Assembly (NCBI RefSeq): GCF_900240215.1
Contig: NZ_LT964679.1
Coordinates: 1,358,685-1,422,684 of the forward strand
Direction of reading: 5' to 3'
Length of the DNA: 64,000 nt
From: Raoultibacter timonensis
GTDB lineage: Bacteria > Actinomycetota > Coriobacteriia > Coriobacteriales > Eggerthellaceae
Of the stretch, positions 40,837 through 50,134 are shown in pieces; position 1 is the stretch's first letter, and the number at the start of each line of letters is the position of its first letter. A model generated the notes under the pieces. That model saw nothing but the letters and a program-made list of their open reading frames with translations, searched no databases and was not told where the DNA came from. The position numbers were made by a program, and so were the translations under genes.

Positions 40837-42999
40837 TTACTGGTATCGAGGAACCTCGTAGCGCAAGCCGCTGTCCTTGAGCGAGACGTTGCTGTAGCTG
40901 TAGAACTCGCTCATGATGCGGGCGATGCTCGACGGCCAGTAGATATCGGTTGCGTACTGGTGCCACACCTGCGAAGACGAAACGGCGCGCTTCACATCCC
41001 ACTTCATCTTGTACAGCGTGTTCTGCGCTCCCGATACGCCCGCCGACGAGACCGTCGGGTTGACGTAGTTGTTCTTGATCCATTCGGCTGCCCCGAGTAT
41101 GGCCTTTTCGGGAGTCGTCCACCCCTTGCTCTTCGCCAACGCGGCACCGCCGTTGTTCGGATCGATGTCGTAGGCGCCGATGCCGTAGAAGTTCAGATAT
41201 CCGCTGTAGCCGCTCACCGTTCCTTGGGCGAGCTTCGAGCAGCCCCAGCCGCTCTCGAGTGCGGCATGGCACACCAAGTACACCTCGTTGATGTTGTACT
41301 TTTTCGCTGCAGCGATGAAGTACGCGCCCGTGTTTCGCAGCTTGCTCGTAACGCCATACGCTCTTTCGGAATAGCCGACCCGAGACGCGATGAACGCATC
41401 GAGCTGCGCTGCCGACATGCCGGAGTACCCGTCGGACAAAACAGCGAACTGCAAAAACGACGACGTGCCGTACATGCTCGTCGCAGGATCGAGGGCGCTG
41501 CGCACTTCCGACGTCGTCAGCGAACCGTTATAGGGTTTGGTCGCACTATACTCGAGGCTCGTAAGCCGATCGAGCCCGATCGCGTAATCGGTGTAGGAGA
41601 TGCTTACGTCATCAAGGCTCGATATGATCTGATTGCGCACCTCCGTCGATACCGAGGGGGTGCCGCCGAAGAACTTAAGGCTGGTCACCGACCCTTTGCT
41701 CGGCAAGAGCGCGTTGAGGCAGGGGTTGTACGAGGCCGAATCGACCAGCAGAAGCACCGAGCCATCCTTGCCCTGCAACGCGCCGCCGCCGAGGGCATCG
41801 TTGGGCGACGTGCCCGTAGCGAAAGCCGCGCCGTTCCACGTGCACCCGGCGTTGGAAACCGCCCACGTTGCGATCTTCGAACTCGTATCGTAGCGATCGG
41901 CACCCTCAAGACGGGTTGTCGAGGCGGCGCCCCCAACCGCCGAAGCGGAAACGCCCTTGAGATACGCTGCGGTGGCGGTAGAGACGCGGTTCGTGCCGCC
42001 GAGCAGGATGGGTGCGTTCGCAAACAGGTTCGACTTCGTTTTGGCAGCGTTGCCGAGCGCCCTTTCCTGCGCCTCGGTGAATCCGCCGGCTTCGGTTGTC
42101 AAGAAAATCGGAATCTTCTGCTTGTAGGCAGCGGGCGCGAACGAGAGCGCATCGGTGAAGTAGTACCCGGATGTGGCGGCCACGTACCGGCTGCCGTCCC
42201 AGAGGTTGTTGTCGATGCCGTACTGGTAGATCGCGAGCTGGGTGCCGAATCGATCGGCTCCCTCGAGGCGCTCCACGGCGAGGCCCTTGCCTTCGAGCTG
42301 CTTCTTGACGTTGGCGCTCACGGTCGGCTCGCCGCCCACGATGATAACTTTAGATGCCCCGATCTGCGCGATCGCGTCGGAGGTCGACGAGGCGAGGGAG
42401 TCCGCCGGGGTGAGGAGCACCGGGCATTCGAGGGCGCCCGCGAGGCTCGAAGCGGCGAGCGCGTCGGGCCATCCGTTGCTCCCCGCAACGATGACGTACT
42501 CCGATTTGCTGGCCGACCAGCCATAGACGGCCTGCTTGGCCGCCGTGTCGTAGCGGTCGGAACCCGAGAACAGCGCAACCGAAGTATCGCCGGCCGCCAG
42601 CACCTCTACGCCATCGGAGGAATCCAGCGAGAGCGCAGAAACCGATCCGCCGTCGAGCGCAGCAAGCGCCTCCTCGATCTCCTCGCTTGTAATGGCGCTC
42701 GCATAATCGCCCGTCTGCTCGAAATTCGAGTCTGCGATTTCACTCGATTCGGTTTCCTCGGACAGCCCTTCTGGAGCATCGTCGGATGATGCCGCCTTAT
42801 CATCCTGCACCGAATCCTGAGCCGAATCGTCGGTCGGGGCGCCGGCGTTCTCGCCTGTCGCCTCGTTGGCCGGAAGTCCTTGCGAGTCAACCGGCTCGCC
42901 ATCATCTGCATAGGCGTACGGAACCATGCCGAACGCCAGCGTAAGGGAAAGCAGGCACGCGAGGACCTTTTTCGGTCGGCTCGTTTCTGTCAAAACCAT
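40837..42999 (-). CDS. Secreted endo-beta-N-acetylglucosaminidase with CWB2 wall-anchor repeats
   Basis: 720 residues. A Sec signal peptide (residues ~10-32: KKVLACLLSLTLAFGMVPYA, then YADDG) is followed by an acidic Asp/Ser/Glu-rich linker to about 110. Three CWB2 repeats cover roughly 130-430 (SGSDRYDTAAKQAVYGWS; VIVGGEPTVS). A glucosaminidase domain ends the protein (LVCHAALESGWGCSKLAQGT, ILGAAEWIKNNYV). It would cut glycan strands of peptidoglycan while bound to an anionic wall polymer. Start ATG 42999 has AAAGGTG upstream. It follows the amidase gene by 28 bp, so the two hydrolases are likely co-transcribed. Confidence 0.9.
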   Translation of the reverse strand: MVLTETSRPKKVLACLLSLTLAFGMVPYAYADDGEPVDSQGLPANEATGENAGAPTDDSAQDSVQDDKAASSDDAPEGLSEETESSEIADSNFEQTGDYASAITSEEIEEALAALDGGSVSALSLDSSDGVEVLAAGDTSVALFSGSDRYDTAAKQAVYGWSASKSEYVIVAGSNGWPDALAASSLAGALECPVLLTPADSLASSTSDAIAQIGASKVIIVGGEPTVSANVKKQLEGKGLAVERLEGADRFGTQLAIYQYGIDNNLWDGSRYVAATSGYYFTDALSFAPAAYKQKIPIFLTTEAGGFTEAQERALGNAAKTKSNLFANAPILLGGTNRVSTATAAYLKGVSASAVGGAASTTRLEGADRYDTSSKIATWAVSNAGCTWNGAAFATGTSPNDALGGGALQGKDGSVLLLVDSASYNPCLNALLPSKGSVTSLKFFGGTPSVSTEVRNQIISSLDDVSISYTDYAIGLDRLTSLEYSATKPYNGSLTTSEVRSALDPATSMYGTSSFLQFAVLSDGYSGMSAAQLDAFIASRVGYSERAYGVTSKLRNTGAYFIAAAKKYNINEVYLVCHAALESGWGCSKLAQGTVSGYSGYLNFYGIGAYDIDPNNGGAALAKSKGWTTPEKAILGAAEWIKNNYVNPTVSSAGVSGAQNTLYKMKWDVKRAVSSSQVWHQYATDIYWPSSIARIMSEFYSYSNVSLKDSGLRYEVPRYQ
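42134..42567. repeat. CWB2-encoding block near-identical to 44085-44518
   Basis: 434 bp match 44085-44518 at a constant offset of 1951 nt with no gaps and about 15 mismatches by eye (~96% identity). The flanking CWB2 sequence is much less alike. This points to recent duplication or gene conversion. Confidence 0.85.
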
Positions 43000-43027
43000 A
43001 TCGTTCACCTTTCTTCGTTCGGTCGGA

Positions 43028-44761
43028 CTAGCTTGCAATGCCATCGGCTATGCCCTTGGCAACCTGATCGATCCTGTTCTTGTACGTATTCACATCGCTC
43101 TGCTTGTCGATGAAGCATATTTCGAGCAGGACAGCGGGCATGCCGCTGCATACCGCAAGCTCCATCTTCTTCTGCCCGCGATCCGCAAGCCCCATGGCGC
43201 TCACGAGCGGCTTGTGCACCTTCGACTGCAAACTTGCCGACATCCAGCTCGCATTGTACGTGTGAATATACGATTCGGTTCCCGATCCGCCGCCTGCATT
43301 GAAGTGTATCGATACAACGAGGTCGCAACCGAGCGCCTTGGCTTCGGCCTGCCTGAGCTTGTACCAGCCGCCTTTATCGTTGACGTACACGTCTATGCCT
43401 TTGCCCCTCAACTCTGCACCGACTTTCTGCGAGAGTTCCTTCGTGAGAGCCCATTCGGTGGTGCCCGATCCCGTGGCGCCGGTGTCAAGCGCGCCATCGT
43501 TGCTGGAGTTCGGCCCGTGGCCCGCATCGATGTACACCTTCAATCCGACGATATCGGAGTACGAGAATCCGAATTTATCGGCAATGTCCATGCGCACCGT
43601 CATCGGCACAGAGGGTTTGCCGCCGAAGAACTTAACCGTCGAAACCTGACCCTTATCCACTGCCGCGATCACGGGATTGTTCGGAATGTCGGCAACGAGC
43701 AGGAGCACCGATTTATCTTTGCCCTGCAACGCGCCGCCGCCGAGTGCGTCGTTGGGCGACGTGCCCGTAGCGAAAGCCGCATCGTCCCATTTGAGGCATT
43801 TGGCATCGTTCACCGCCCACGATGCAATAGCAGCGCTTGTCGAATAGCGATCGGAGCCGGCCAAACGCTTGGTGGAGCCAGCGCCGCCCGCACCCGATGA
43901 AAGGCCCTTGAGATACCCGTCGGTCTCGACCGAAACACGGTTTGTGCCACCGAGCAGGATCGTCTGGTTGGCATACAGGCTCGACGAGTTCTTTGCGGCA
44001 TCGGAAAGCGCGCGTTCCTGTTCTGCGGAAAGGTTGCCCGCCTCATCGGTGAGGAACACCGGGATTTTAAGCTGGTAGGCTACTGGCGCGAACGAGAGCG
44101 CATCGGTGAAGTAGTACCCGGACGTGGCGGCCACGTACCGGCTGCCGTCCCAGAGGTTGTTGTCGATGCCGTACTGGTAGATCGCGAGCTGGGTGCCGAT
44201 ACGCGTGGCTCCCTCGAGGCGCTCCACGGCGAGGCCCTTGCCTTCGAGCTGCGTCTTGATGTTGGCGCTCACGGTCGGCTCGCCGCCCACGATGATCGCC
44301 TTGGTAGCCCCGATCTGCGCGATCGCGTCGGAGGTCGACGAGGCGAGGGAGTCCGCCGGGGTGAGGAGCACCGGGCATTCGAGGGCGCCCGCGAGGCTCG
44401 AAGCGGCGAGCGCGTCGGGCCATCCGTTGCTCCCCGCAACGATGACGTACTCCGATTTGCTGGCCGACCAGCCGTAGACGGCCTGCTTGGCCGCCGTGTC
44501 GTAGCGGTCGGAACCCGAAAATGCCTTCATCGCATCGCTTGACAAGGGGGTGTATTCCGCTTCGGAAAACAACTCGACCGCCTGCTCGTCGACGGTGTTG
44601 ACTTCACCGCTTGCAATTGCAGCTGCAATCTCCTCCTCGGAAAGATCCGACTGGTCCTCCTCGACAGTCGCCCACGCCGGCATCGCCCCCACGACGAGGG
44701 ACAAGGCGACAACAAGGGAAAACGCTGCCGCCGAGAAGCTCGTTCTACGTTTCTGGTTCAT
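43028..44761 (-). CDS. Secreted N-acetylmuramoyl-L-alanine amidase with CWB2 repeats
   Basis: 577 residues from ATG 44761 (GAGG 6 nt upstream). Signal peptide SAAAFSLVVALSLVVGAMPA, then WA; short acidic linker; three CWB2 repeats at about 85-380. An Amidase_3 domain ends the protein: VYIDAGHG (zinc His), Glu in TEWALTKELS, VVSIHFNAGG (second His) and LLEICFID (catalytic Glu). It removes stem peptides from peptidoglycan. An extended -10 lies upstream. It sits next to the glycan locus and before the glucosaminidase gene, giving a pair of complementary wall hydrolases. A long in-frame upstream extension has no signal-peptide logic and is rejected. Confidence 0.9.
   Translation of the reverse strand: MNQKRRTSFSAAAFSLVVALSLVVGAMPAWATVEEDQSDLSEEEIAAAIASGEVNTVDEQAVELFSEAEYTPLSSDAMKAFSGSDRYDTAAKQAVYGWSASKSEYVIVAGSNGWPDALAASSLAGALECPVLLTPADSLASSTSDAIAQIGATKAIIVGGEPTVSANIKTQLEGKGLAVERLEGATRIGTQLAIYQYGIDNNLWDGSRYVAATSGYYFTDALSFAPVAYQLKIPVFLTDEAGNLSAEQERALSDAAKNSSSLYANQTILLGGTNRVSVETDGYLKGLSSGAGGAGSTKRLAGSDRYSTSAAIASWAVNDAKCLKWDDAAFATGTSPNDALGGGALQGKDKSVLLLVADIPNNPVIAAVDKGQVSTVKFFGGKPSVPMTVRMDIADKFGFSYSDIVGLKVYIDAGHGPNSSNDGALDTGATGSGTTEWALTKELSQKVGAELRGKGIDVYVNDKGGWYKLRQAEAKALGCDLVVSIHFNAGGGSGTESYIHTYNASWMSASLQSKVHKPLVSAMGLADRGQKKMELAVCSGMPAVLLEICFIDKQSDVNTYKNRIDQVAKGIADGIAS
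44085..44518. repeat. CWB2-encoding block near-identical to 42134-42567
   Basis: Partner of the copy at 42134-42567; the differences cluster at three short spots and the rest is identical base for base, including third codon positions. Confidence 0.85.
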
Positions 44762-44804
44762 GTTAGCCTCGTTTAATTCTCTCGGTGCACTATATAACTG
44801 CGGC

Positions 44805-44810
44805 ATTATA
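44805..44810 (-). promoter_or_regulatory. Extended -10 (TGT-TATAAT) of the amidase-glucosaminidase operon
   Basis: Minus-strand TATAAT (44810-44805) preceded by TGT, about 44 nt before ATG 44761. No good -35, which an extended -10 can tolerate. Confidence 0.6.
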
Positions 44811-44958
44811 ACACGCCTCTGATCAAGCCTTTTCTTTGATAAGCACGCGTACATGTTTACCTCTGATTTTTTCCATATCGCAGCATGTGCGAAACGAAAA
44901 CGGGACAGACCGATTTGGTTCGCAAAGCAAACCCCGGCAAACACCGCATTAAGAACCG

Positions 44959-47046
44959 CTACGATGCCTCGGGAAGCACGATCCGGTACAACCGCATGTC
45001 CCCCCGGCTCAAGACCACCTCGAAGCCAGCCGTATCGTCGTCGACGCGATCTATACCGAACCAATCCTCCTCTTCATACGAAAAAAGAAAATGGTTACCG
45101 TCCGTCCGGCCATCGAGATCGAGCTTCACGAGATACTCGGCTCCGATCGCTTCAACCGCTTCCGCAACCGAAGGATCGAACGCTATCACATCAAGGCTTC
45201 GCCTTACGGTTTTGCTCACGTCGCTCTCGTCCGACCCCCCGTAGCTCGATACGTATCGATAGTAGACGTTCAAATCGTCGATGCCGTAGGCGAACGTCGT
45301 TCCATCGTTCGGCTCGTTGAGGACGACCGCATCTGCGGGCACGATGCTTTTCACTTCCTCGATGAACTCCATCTCCTCCGGCCCGTACATCTTGACGCCT
45401 CCCAGGCCATAGGCCATATGCAAGAAGTTCTTCTCCGCGCCGAAGGCCGATGTTGCCGAACCGTCTTCGTCGGGGGGATAAAACGGGTAGAAGTTCACCG
45501 CCGCGAAGCCTATCGCCACAACGCACGCAACGACATACGCTGCCGGACGATGGCGCTCCATCCGGCCGAACGCCGCTTTGAGCAGCCGCCTCAAAGCCGC
45601 ATACACCTCGTAGAGACCCAAAGCCGCAAGGGGGACGGCAACGATCGCCATGTTGGCAGCCAAGCGAAGGGCGTCGGTGTACCAAAACCCCGTCAAAAGC
45701 TGCTTGAGAGGTCCGTCGAACGACGCTGTCGTAACGTACAGAACGCACAAAACCACATACGAGCAGGCTATCCAGCGGCACTCCTTGCGCGCCAGAGCGC
45801 CGATGAACCCGATCAGCACAACCACCCCGAGAGCCGTTTGCGGCAAGGTCTCTTTCGATCCCACGAACAAGACGTTGGCAATTGCCTGGGAGAAATCGGC
45901 GAATGCCGGCCACGAATACGACGTAACGCCGCCCATGAACGGAGCCCGGTATAGCACGACCCATGCTGCAGCAACCGCCGCAACGAACAACCCGCACGCA
46001 ACCGCCACCCGCACGGCACGGGAGACGCCCTTCGGAAACGACGTTGCACCGGCAAACCGCGCAACGAGTTGGATGCACAGCGGCAAAAGAACCGCACCCG
46101 CCGTAAAGGCGGCGTTCGGCTGCGTAAAGGCAAACGCTACAAGCGCCGCAAAGAAAAGAGCACCGGCAAAAAACCGTTTCCGCCGATCGAGTTCAGCATC
46201 GCTCGCAGAGATAAAGAGAGAGAGGGCTGCAGGCAGCAGAGAAAAAGCGGCCAGATTCGGGTAGAGGGGCCCCCAAGCAAGGAGCTTCCATGGAAACGTC
46301 GCAAACGCCAGCGCAACGAATGCTCCGAAAAACACAGCGGCGCGGTTTTCGGGGAAGAGCTTGCTGAGCAAAAGGAACATCCCCGTTGGAAACACTACGG
46401 CAACGAACAGAAAGTTCGCCGCATTCGCCCCAACGGCGATGGGGACCCCAAGCGCATTCACCATGAGAGCTGCAACGCAGTGCCAAGCTGACGGGTAGAA
46501 CGCACCGCTCGAAAACGGTGCCGGAAAATCCGTGATGTTGACCGGATACAGCGTGCTCGACAGAGACGACCAGATGCCGGAATCGACAAACGCCCGTATC
46601 GAATTGAGATGGTGGACGTTGTCGAACTCCTGGACATACGAACCGGCGTTCTCGAACGTCCCCATGAAGACGCAACTCGTAACGACGACTCCGACGAGCG
46701 CATAAAGGCCGAAGCATAGCCAATCGCGAAGAGGCTCCTGCACTCCGGCGTTCTTGCGACCGCATCCAGACCCGCTATCGGCGGCGCATCTTCTCGCCGC
46801 CAATCGAAAAGCCAAATGCAGCAGCAAGCCAACGGCAAGCGTCGGACCGACCAGCGCAGCCCACGAACAGGAGACGTTGATCTTCTCGTAAAGAATCGGA
46901 AGCAGGCTGTAGGCGACGATCGTCACGATCGGGGCGCACGCCAAACATGCGATGCGCGATATGCCAAAGGCGCGAAGCACAGCGAACCCAGGAATATAAA
47001 TAAATAAAAACCCCACGAAAACCGCGAGAAAAAACAAATCCCACAT
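44959..47046 (-). CDS. Large DUF6541-like multispanning membrane protein
   Basis: 695 residues with about 13-14 hydrophobic segments followed by a ~150-residue extracytoplasmic C-terminal domain. An early loop has QEFDNVHHLNSIRAFVDSG, an acidic/His motif like those of GT-C glycosyltransferases; LPVNITDFP-like and FYPSAWHC sequences follow. It resembles actinobacterial DUF6541 proteins, which are linked to surface polysaccharide genes; no activity is proven. Start ATG 47046 has AGGGG upstream. It lies among the CWB2 genes, and could add a sugar to a wall polymer outside the membrane. That role is inference. Confidence 0.75.
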   Translation of the reverse strand: MWDLFFLAVFVGFLFIYIPGFAVLRAFGISRIACLACAPIVTIVAYSLLPILYEKINVSCSWAALVGPTLAVGLLLHLAFRLAARRCAADSGSGCGRKNAGVQEPLRDWLCFGLYALVGVVVTSCVFMGTFENAGSYVQEFDNVHHLNSIRAFVDSGIWSSLSSTLYPVNITDFPAPFSSGAFYPSAWHCVAALMVNALGVPIAVGANAANFLFVAVVFPTGMFLLLSKLFPENRAAVFFGAFVALAFATFPWKLLAWGPLYPNLAAFSLLPAALSLFISASDAELDRRKRFFAGALFFAALVAFAFTQPNAAFTAGAVLLPLCIQLVARFAGATSFPKGVSRAVRVAVACGLFVAAVAAAWVVLYRAPFMGGVTSYSWPAFADFSQAIANVLFVGSKETLPQTALGVVVLIGFIGALARKECRWIACSYVVLCVLYVTTASFDGPLKQLLTGFWYTDALRLAANMAIVAVPLAALGLYEVYAALRRLLKAAFGRMERHRPAAYVVACVVAIGFAAVNFYPFYPPDEDGSATSAFGAEKNFLHMAYGLGGVKMYGPEEMEFIEEVKSIVPADAVVLNEPNDGTTFAYGIDDLNVYYRYVSSYGGSDESDVSKTVRRSLDVIAFDPSVAEAVEAIGAEYLVKLDLDGRTDGNHFLFSYEEEDWFGIDRVDDDTAGFEVVLSRGDMRLYRIVLPEAS

Positions 47047-47105
47047 ACAACCCCTCACATCGCAGCAAAGCCCGCTGCGCTACCCGCAATGATCCCAGAA
47101 GGGAG

Positions 47106-47117
47106 TTTCGGCCGAAA
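47106..47117. promoter_or_regulatory. 12-bp perfect palindrome upstream of the DUF6541-like gene
   Basis: TTTCGGCCGAAA lies 60 nt upstream of ATG 47046 in a 193-bp gap. A CGCGTTT/AAACGCG stem (47202-47223) follows the subtilase stop. The palindrome may be an operator; no clear -10 was found with it. Confidence 0.3.
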
Positions 47118-47239
47118 AAAGCCGAGCCCAACTCGCACCGCTTCACCACCGTCGCTACAATCCGAAAACGAACCGCAGCTACGAAGTATACCTATCGGGT
47201 TCGCGTTTTCCTAGCGAAACGCGCCGAAGCGGGCCGATA

Positions 47240-49594
47240 TCATGCGCGAAGGATGGAAAGCACCGCCGCGCGCACCGAAGCAGAAAGCGTATTCTCGGAT
47301 CCGAGCCAATAAACCGAACGAACCTGTCCTGACAAGGCAGCGGGCCCAACCGCCGCATATCCCCCGCCGTCCACCAGAAGCACTGGCGTACGCAACTTGG
47401 CGCACAAGGGTCCGCCCGCAAGGGCGTCGGGAAAATCAAGCGCCGTCGCAAAAACGGCCGATTCGTAGGTAAACCCTTTCCCCGACCGGGTAACCACCCA
47501 ATCGGCAATAACGGCCGATGTTCCGTACCGGCTGTCTTCCTGCCCGTTCCCAATGCCCCCCGCTAAACGCATCGAGGGGATCGAAGCCCCGCTCAGAGCA
47601 GCGTCTACTTTGTTCGAGACCGAGCCGTATCCCCCCAGAATCAATACCTGCCGATAGCGCGCCAATTCGGCGAGCGTTGCCGAATCGGGAGTAGCCGATG
47701 GCGAGATCAGAAACAGCGGCGAACCCGTCGAAGCGGTGAAAGACGACATCGACAAGGCATCGGGGAAATCGTCGCCACGCGCGATGACGGCAATATCGCT
47801 CTGAGCGCCGGCGCGGGCGGCAGCTTCCCGCAAAAGCCGCGCCGTGTCGTAGCGGTCGATCCCCTGGATACGGCTGGAGCTGGAAACGAGCGAAGCAACC
47901 GAGCGCTCTACCGACGAAGACAACGAGTTCGTTCCGCCGACGAGAATAACCTCCGTGATCGAAGGCGTGTTCTTAAGATAGTCGGCCACCGCAGGCGATA
48001 GGCTTTTCGGCCAGCAGGAAACAACAGGATAGCCCTTCGCACCTGCCAGCGTCGACGCGGCCAGCGCATCGGGGAAATCGTCCGCCCGCACGAGAACGAT
48101 GCCGCATGGACCGCTCGGGTAAGCCGCCTTCGCGACGGCGATGCTCGTAGCAACCCGATCGGCGCCGGAGAGCTCCATCGATGTTATGTCGGATTGCTCA
48201 GGCGGTGCCGTCGTCAGCGCCTCGACAACCGCTGCGTAAGCATCGATCTTGCCCCAGCCGAAATAATCGTCTCTGCCAAGGTCGCCGGCATCGACTGCGG
48301 TACGGTAAAGAACCTGCCTGAGCTGGTCTACGGTAAGGTTCGGATTCGCCGAAAGAACGAGGGCGCAAACCCCCGATACGATAGGCGCCGCCATCGAAGA
48401 CCCCGATTTCATCCCGTATGCGTCGACACCCGTATTGAGCGTACTGCAGATGCTCGTTCCCGGAGCAGCGATATCCTTCCCCGCCCCGTGATCCGAACGG
48501 CTATCGATATCGCCGGTCGACTTGTACCAGGTAACCGACAAAACGTCGGCGTAATCGGCGGGATACGAGGCGTCCGCTACGCCTTTGTTCCCGCCCGCAC
48601 CGACGATCACGATGTTTTTCTCCGCAGCCGCAACAACGCTCCTTTCAAGCGCAGGATCGTGCACGTAGGTGCCCATGGAGATGTTGACGACGCGAACGTC
48701 GCCGAGCCGCATGATATAGTCGAGCGCCTCGACGAAATCGGCCGTAGTGCTCTTGCCCGCATACGATCCACTCGTATGGACAACATTGATCGGTACGATC
48801 TCGGCGTTAAACGACGCTCCCGCCGTACCGATCGCATTATCGGCATCGGCAGCTATGAGGCCAGCCACATGGGTGCCGTGACCGTACGCATCCCACGCCG
48901 CAGCGCAGCCTTTCATATCGGTCACCGTGTTGTACGCGTTGCCGAGATCGATGTTGTTCTTGAGATCGAGATGGTCGGTTCTCACGCCGCTGTCGATAGT
49001 GGCAACCCGAACTGTTCTTCCGACCTTAGCGAGATCCCACGCCTTGAAAGCTCCCACGTCGTCAAGATGCCACCAATCGGCTCGGCTGCCGGACAGAACC
49101 GGATCGTTGGGTATGTAATCTGCGGTGTACAGGTAGTTCGGTTGCGCGTATACGATTCCATCGGACTCCATAAGCTCATCGATCTTGCTGGCGACCGATG
49201 CACCATCCGCAATCTCGACCGCAATGGGCTTCTGCTGGCGAAGAGAGGATGTCTCTATCGTCTCGGTCGGCACAACGCCTGCCGAAGCAAGCGCCTCCTC
49301 GATAGCATCAGCGGATTCATCGGGTGAAACCGCTACGATCACTTCGTCTTCGACGTAAAGGGTCCCGCCTCCCGATTCATCCACTTCGGGCACATCACCA
49401 TCCGACAAAAGCTCGGCAAACGGAACCATCGTCGATTCGTCAACGGATTCGGCACCGACCTCCGGATCGGATACGGATTGTGCGATCGGGTTCTGCTCGA
49501 ACGCATCCTGATCCGCCCATGCGGCCGTAGGGGTCGCACCGAGCACAAGCGCACATGAAACGATTAGCGAGAAAAGTATGCGAAAACGGGCCAT
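47240..49594 (-). CDS. Secreted subtilisin-like serine protease with CWB2 repeats
   Basis: 784 residues from ATG 49594 (AGAGGA upstream). Signal peptide FRILFSLIVSCALVLGA, then TPTAAWA; propeptide-like region to about 150. S8 domain ~165-470 with Asp in VATIDSGVRTDH, His in YGHGTHVAGL, oxyanion Asn in GAGGNKG and Ser in KSGSSMAAP. The C-terminal ~290 residues are three CWB2 repeats (ELSGADRVATSIAVAK; VILVGGTNSLSSSV). It would be held in the wall and process surface proteins. It is transcribed apart from the two hydrolases. Substrate unknown; maturation of the other CWB2 proteins is one possibility. Confidence 0.9.
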   Translation of the reverse strand: MARFRILFSLIVSCALVLGATPTAAWADQDAFEQNPIAQSVSDPEVGAESVDESTMVPFAELLSDGDVPEVDESGGGTLYVEDEVIVAVSPDESADAIEEALASAGVVPTETIETSSLRQQKPIAVEIADGASVASKIDELMESDGIVYAQPNYLYTADYIPNDPVLSGSRADWWHLDDVGAFKAWDLAKVGRTVRVATIDSGVRTDHLDLKNNIDLGNAYNTVTDMKGCAAAWDAYGHGTHVAGLIAADADNAIGTAGASFNAEIVPINVVHTSGSYAGKSTTADFVEALDYIMRLGDVRVVNISMGTYVHDPALERSVVAAAEKNIVIVGAGGNKGVADASYPADYADVLSVTWYKSTGDIDSRSDHGAGKDIAAPGTSICSTLNTGVDAYGMKSGSSMAAPIVSGVCALVLSANPNLTVDQLRQVLYRTAVDAGDLGRDDYFGWGKIDAYAAVVEALTTAPPEQSDITSMELSGADRVATSIAVAKAAYPSGPCGIVLVRADDFPDALAASTLAGAKGYPVVSCWPKSLSPAVADYLKNTPSITEVILVGGTNSLSSSVERSVASLVSSSSRIQGIDRYDTARLLREAAARAGAQSDIAVIARGDDFPDALSMSSFTASTGSPLFLISPSATPDSATLAELARYRQVLILGGYGSVSNKVDAALSGASIPSMRLAGGIGNGQEDSRYGTSAVIADWVVTRSGKGFTYESAVFATALDFPDALAGGPLCAKLRTPVLLVDGGGYAAVGPAALSGQVRSVYWLGSENTLSASVRAAVLSILRA

Positions 49595-49726
49595 GGTCCT
49601 CTTTTCGGCGGGCGGGAACAGCGAGCAGTCCGCTCCGATAATGCAAACCGCAACCGCCATTGTGCCACATACAATTTACGTCATTACCTGTCTTTGGCGA
49701 AAAATCGCCGAAAAGCACGAGGCTGC

Positions 49727-50134
49727 CTACGATTCGCGCTCGGATTGCGTACCCGCATCGAGAAATATCTTGCGCGTCACGAAGTTCCACACCATCACGA
49801 TGGCGGTTACGACGATCTTCGATATGCGGTAATCGACGCCGAGCATATCGACGCCGAGCCATAGGCATGCGTTGTTGATAAGAAGCCCGATAACCGAAAG
49901 GACGACGAAGATGGCGAACTCGCGCCGACGGCTCATGCCCTCCCTGTGCGCGAATACGTAGCGCATGGAAGCCAGGTAGTTAAACACCACCGATACCGTA
50001 AACGAAACGGTAGCGCTGACAAGGTAATCGATGCCAAATACTTCGGTTAAGAAAATGAGCAGACCGTAGTCGATGGCGAACGCGATGACTCCGACAACGC
50101 CGAACTTCATGATCTGCGCGATTAATCGTTTCAT
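49727..50134 (-). CDS. GtrA-family small membrane protein
   Basis: 135 residues with four membrane spans: FGVVGVIAFAIDYGLLIFLT, YLVSATVSFTVSVVFNYLA, FAIFVVLSVIGLLINNACLW and a fourth with VVTAIVMVWNFVTRKIFL. This is the GtrA fold, often linked to polyprenyl-phosphate sugars and thought to help flip them. It overlaps the hybrid kinase stop by 4 nt (ATGA), so it is translated with it. No separate glycosyltransferase partner is directly adjacent; the membrane GT2 at 52983 lies beyond the kinase. Confidence 0.88.
   Translation of the reverse strand: MKRLIAQIMKFGVVGVIAFAIDYGLLIFLTEVFGIDYLVSATVSFTVSVVFNYLASMRYVFAHREGMSRRREFAIFVVLSVIGLLINNACLWLGVDMLGVDYRISKIVVTAIVMVWNFVTRKIFLDAGTQSERES

Noticed and set aside
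40960..42789. A 609-codon open frame opposite the CWB2 glucosaminidase
   Set aside because: Antisense shadow; the repeats in it merely reflect the CWB2 repeats of the real gene.
41600..44520. Repeated sequence that might be taken for a CRISPR array or mobile element
   Set aside because: The repeats are in-frame protein repeats (CWB2) of about 90-100 codons, with no short regular repeat-spacer pattern and no transposase or terminal repeats.
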